NCBI GenBank assembly: GCA_013289795.1
Contig: JABCZH010000004.1
Span: forward strand, 248,001-312,000
Length of the DNA: 64,000 nt
From: Acidobacteriota bacterium
GTDB lineage: Bacteria; Acidobacteriota; Terriglobia; Terriglobales; Acidobacteriaceae
Direction of reading: 5' to 3'
The position numbers and the translations under genes were made by a program. The notes below the pieces were generated by a model. That model was not told the DNA's origin and made no database searches. It worked only from the letters and a program-made list of their open reading frames with translations. Shown here piece by piece: positions 63,516 to 64,000 of the stretch; within the stretch, counting starts at the first letter, position 1; each line of letters starts with the position of its first letter.

Positions 63516-64000
63516 TTCTTTAAGCGCCAGTTTGGATACAACGTCAGCTGGACCGATGCAATGAAATTCGATTGCCCGGTGGACGAGAGCACCGGAAACT
63601 TCCACTGCTCTTGTTGGAGCAACCCGGAGACGGAAATGTTATGCCCGACCATGAATTCACCGCGAGCCGAATAGTCAGCCAGCCGGCCGCCCCCAATAAA
63701 AGCGGGGGATACGGTCTGCAGGCGATAGCCTAGCTGTAGCTTATTGCGTGGAGTAAACGAATACGTCAACCAACCTTGCGCACCTCGGCCCTCCCGCCCG
63801 ATCCAACTCGCCATCAAAGTGCCGTCATTGGTATAACCGGAACGATACCGATCACCGTTATAGTATATTGTCCCACGCAACACATGGTTTCGCGATTCGT
63901 TTATTCCCTCAGCGCGAAACTCCATCTTGGGGACTTTCGGTATTTGGGGCATGTAGATGCCAGGATTTACGTTGGCACGCGCGGAACCAATGGGTGAAAT
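63512..64000 (-). CDS. Wzi-like capsule assembly protein, partial (runs off the right edge)
   Basis: Only the last 162 codons are in the window; the frame stays open to the edge (reading SARANVNPGIY before MPQIPKVPK), so the true start lies outside. The visible part matches the C-terminal beta-strands of Wzi-family outer-membrane proteins: FRAEGINESRNHVLRGTIYY, GREGRGAQGWLTYSFTPRNK and GYRLQTVSPAFIGGGRLADY. Wzi binds capsule at the cell surface. It is upstream of and overlaps the second wzz gene, so the large operon begins beyond this window. Confidence 0.8.
   Translation of the reverse strand: MSPIGSARANVNPGIYMPQIPKVPKMEFRAEGINESRNHVLRGTIYYNGDRYRSGYTNDGTLMASWIGREGRGAQGWLTYSFTPRNKLQLGYRLQTVSPAFIGGGRLADYSARGEFMVGHNISVSGLLQQEQWKFPVLSSTGQSNFIASVQLTLYPNWRLKK

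Overview
The window looks like a chromosomal segment of an Acidobacteriota bacterium, probably class Terriglobia. This is inferred from family content, not from a marker gene. The clues are several secreted Gloeo/Verruco (GloVer), FG-GAP and choice-anchored-D repeat proteins, a winged-helix/Ser-Thr-kinase/TPR fusion, a sedolisin with FG-GAP repeats, and a very large exopolysaccharide (EPS) locus. No rRNA, tRNA, CRISPR array, transposase or integrase was recognised.

Left part (24-7779, minus strand): a compact EPS export and regulation operon. Reading downstream it encodes a NusG-like antiterminator, an NtrC-like regulator, a Wza-type export protein, an outer-membrane beta-barrel, a Wzz/GumC-type copolymerase, an ExeA-like ATPase and a BY-type tyrosine kinase. 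This is the order seen in EPS loci linked to exosortase/PEP-CTERM systems. An 0.8 kb leader precedes the antiterminator gene.

Middle (8601-23083): regulators alternate with secreted repeat proteins. There is a LuxR-type regulator with a Sel1 tail, a GloVer protein, a one-polypeptide winged-helix kinase, and an FG-GAP/GloVer hybrid. Two small secreted proteins end in a PEGG[S/T]-hydrophobic-basic tail that resembles a variant PEP-CTERM sorting signal. They are followed by a PrsT-like TPR lipoprotein and an orphan Flp-type pilin. Three minus-strand genes here share a TTGACA-16-TA(A/G)A(C/G)T promoter.

23136-37311: a DegT-type sugar aminotransferase, a sedolisin-FG-GAP protein, a head-to-tail array of three giant FG-GAP proteins (one interrupted by a frameshift), and a UDP-GlcNAc 2-epimerase. 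A plus-strand lipoprotein of predicted alpha/alpha-barrel type follows at 37620-38684.

38791-64000 (minus strand, continuing beyond the right edge): about 25 kb of tightly packed EPS genes. They encode a Wzi-like protein, a second Wzz, a Wzx-like flippase, a Wzy-like polymerase, seven methyltransferases, three glycosyltransferases, a secreted beta-helix protein, the GDP-fucose pair (gmd, fcl), a GDP-heptose set (GmhA, HddA, HddC, HAD phosphatase), a Cys-rich SDR epimerase and two phosphoglycosyl transferases. The expected product is a Wzx/Wzy polymer containing fucose and heptose and carrying many methyl groups. The left operon would export it and control its length. The PEGG-tail proteins and repeat proteins are candidates for display in or on that matrix. 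No exosortase gene is visible here, so that link is inference.
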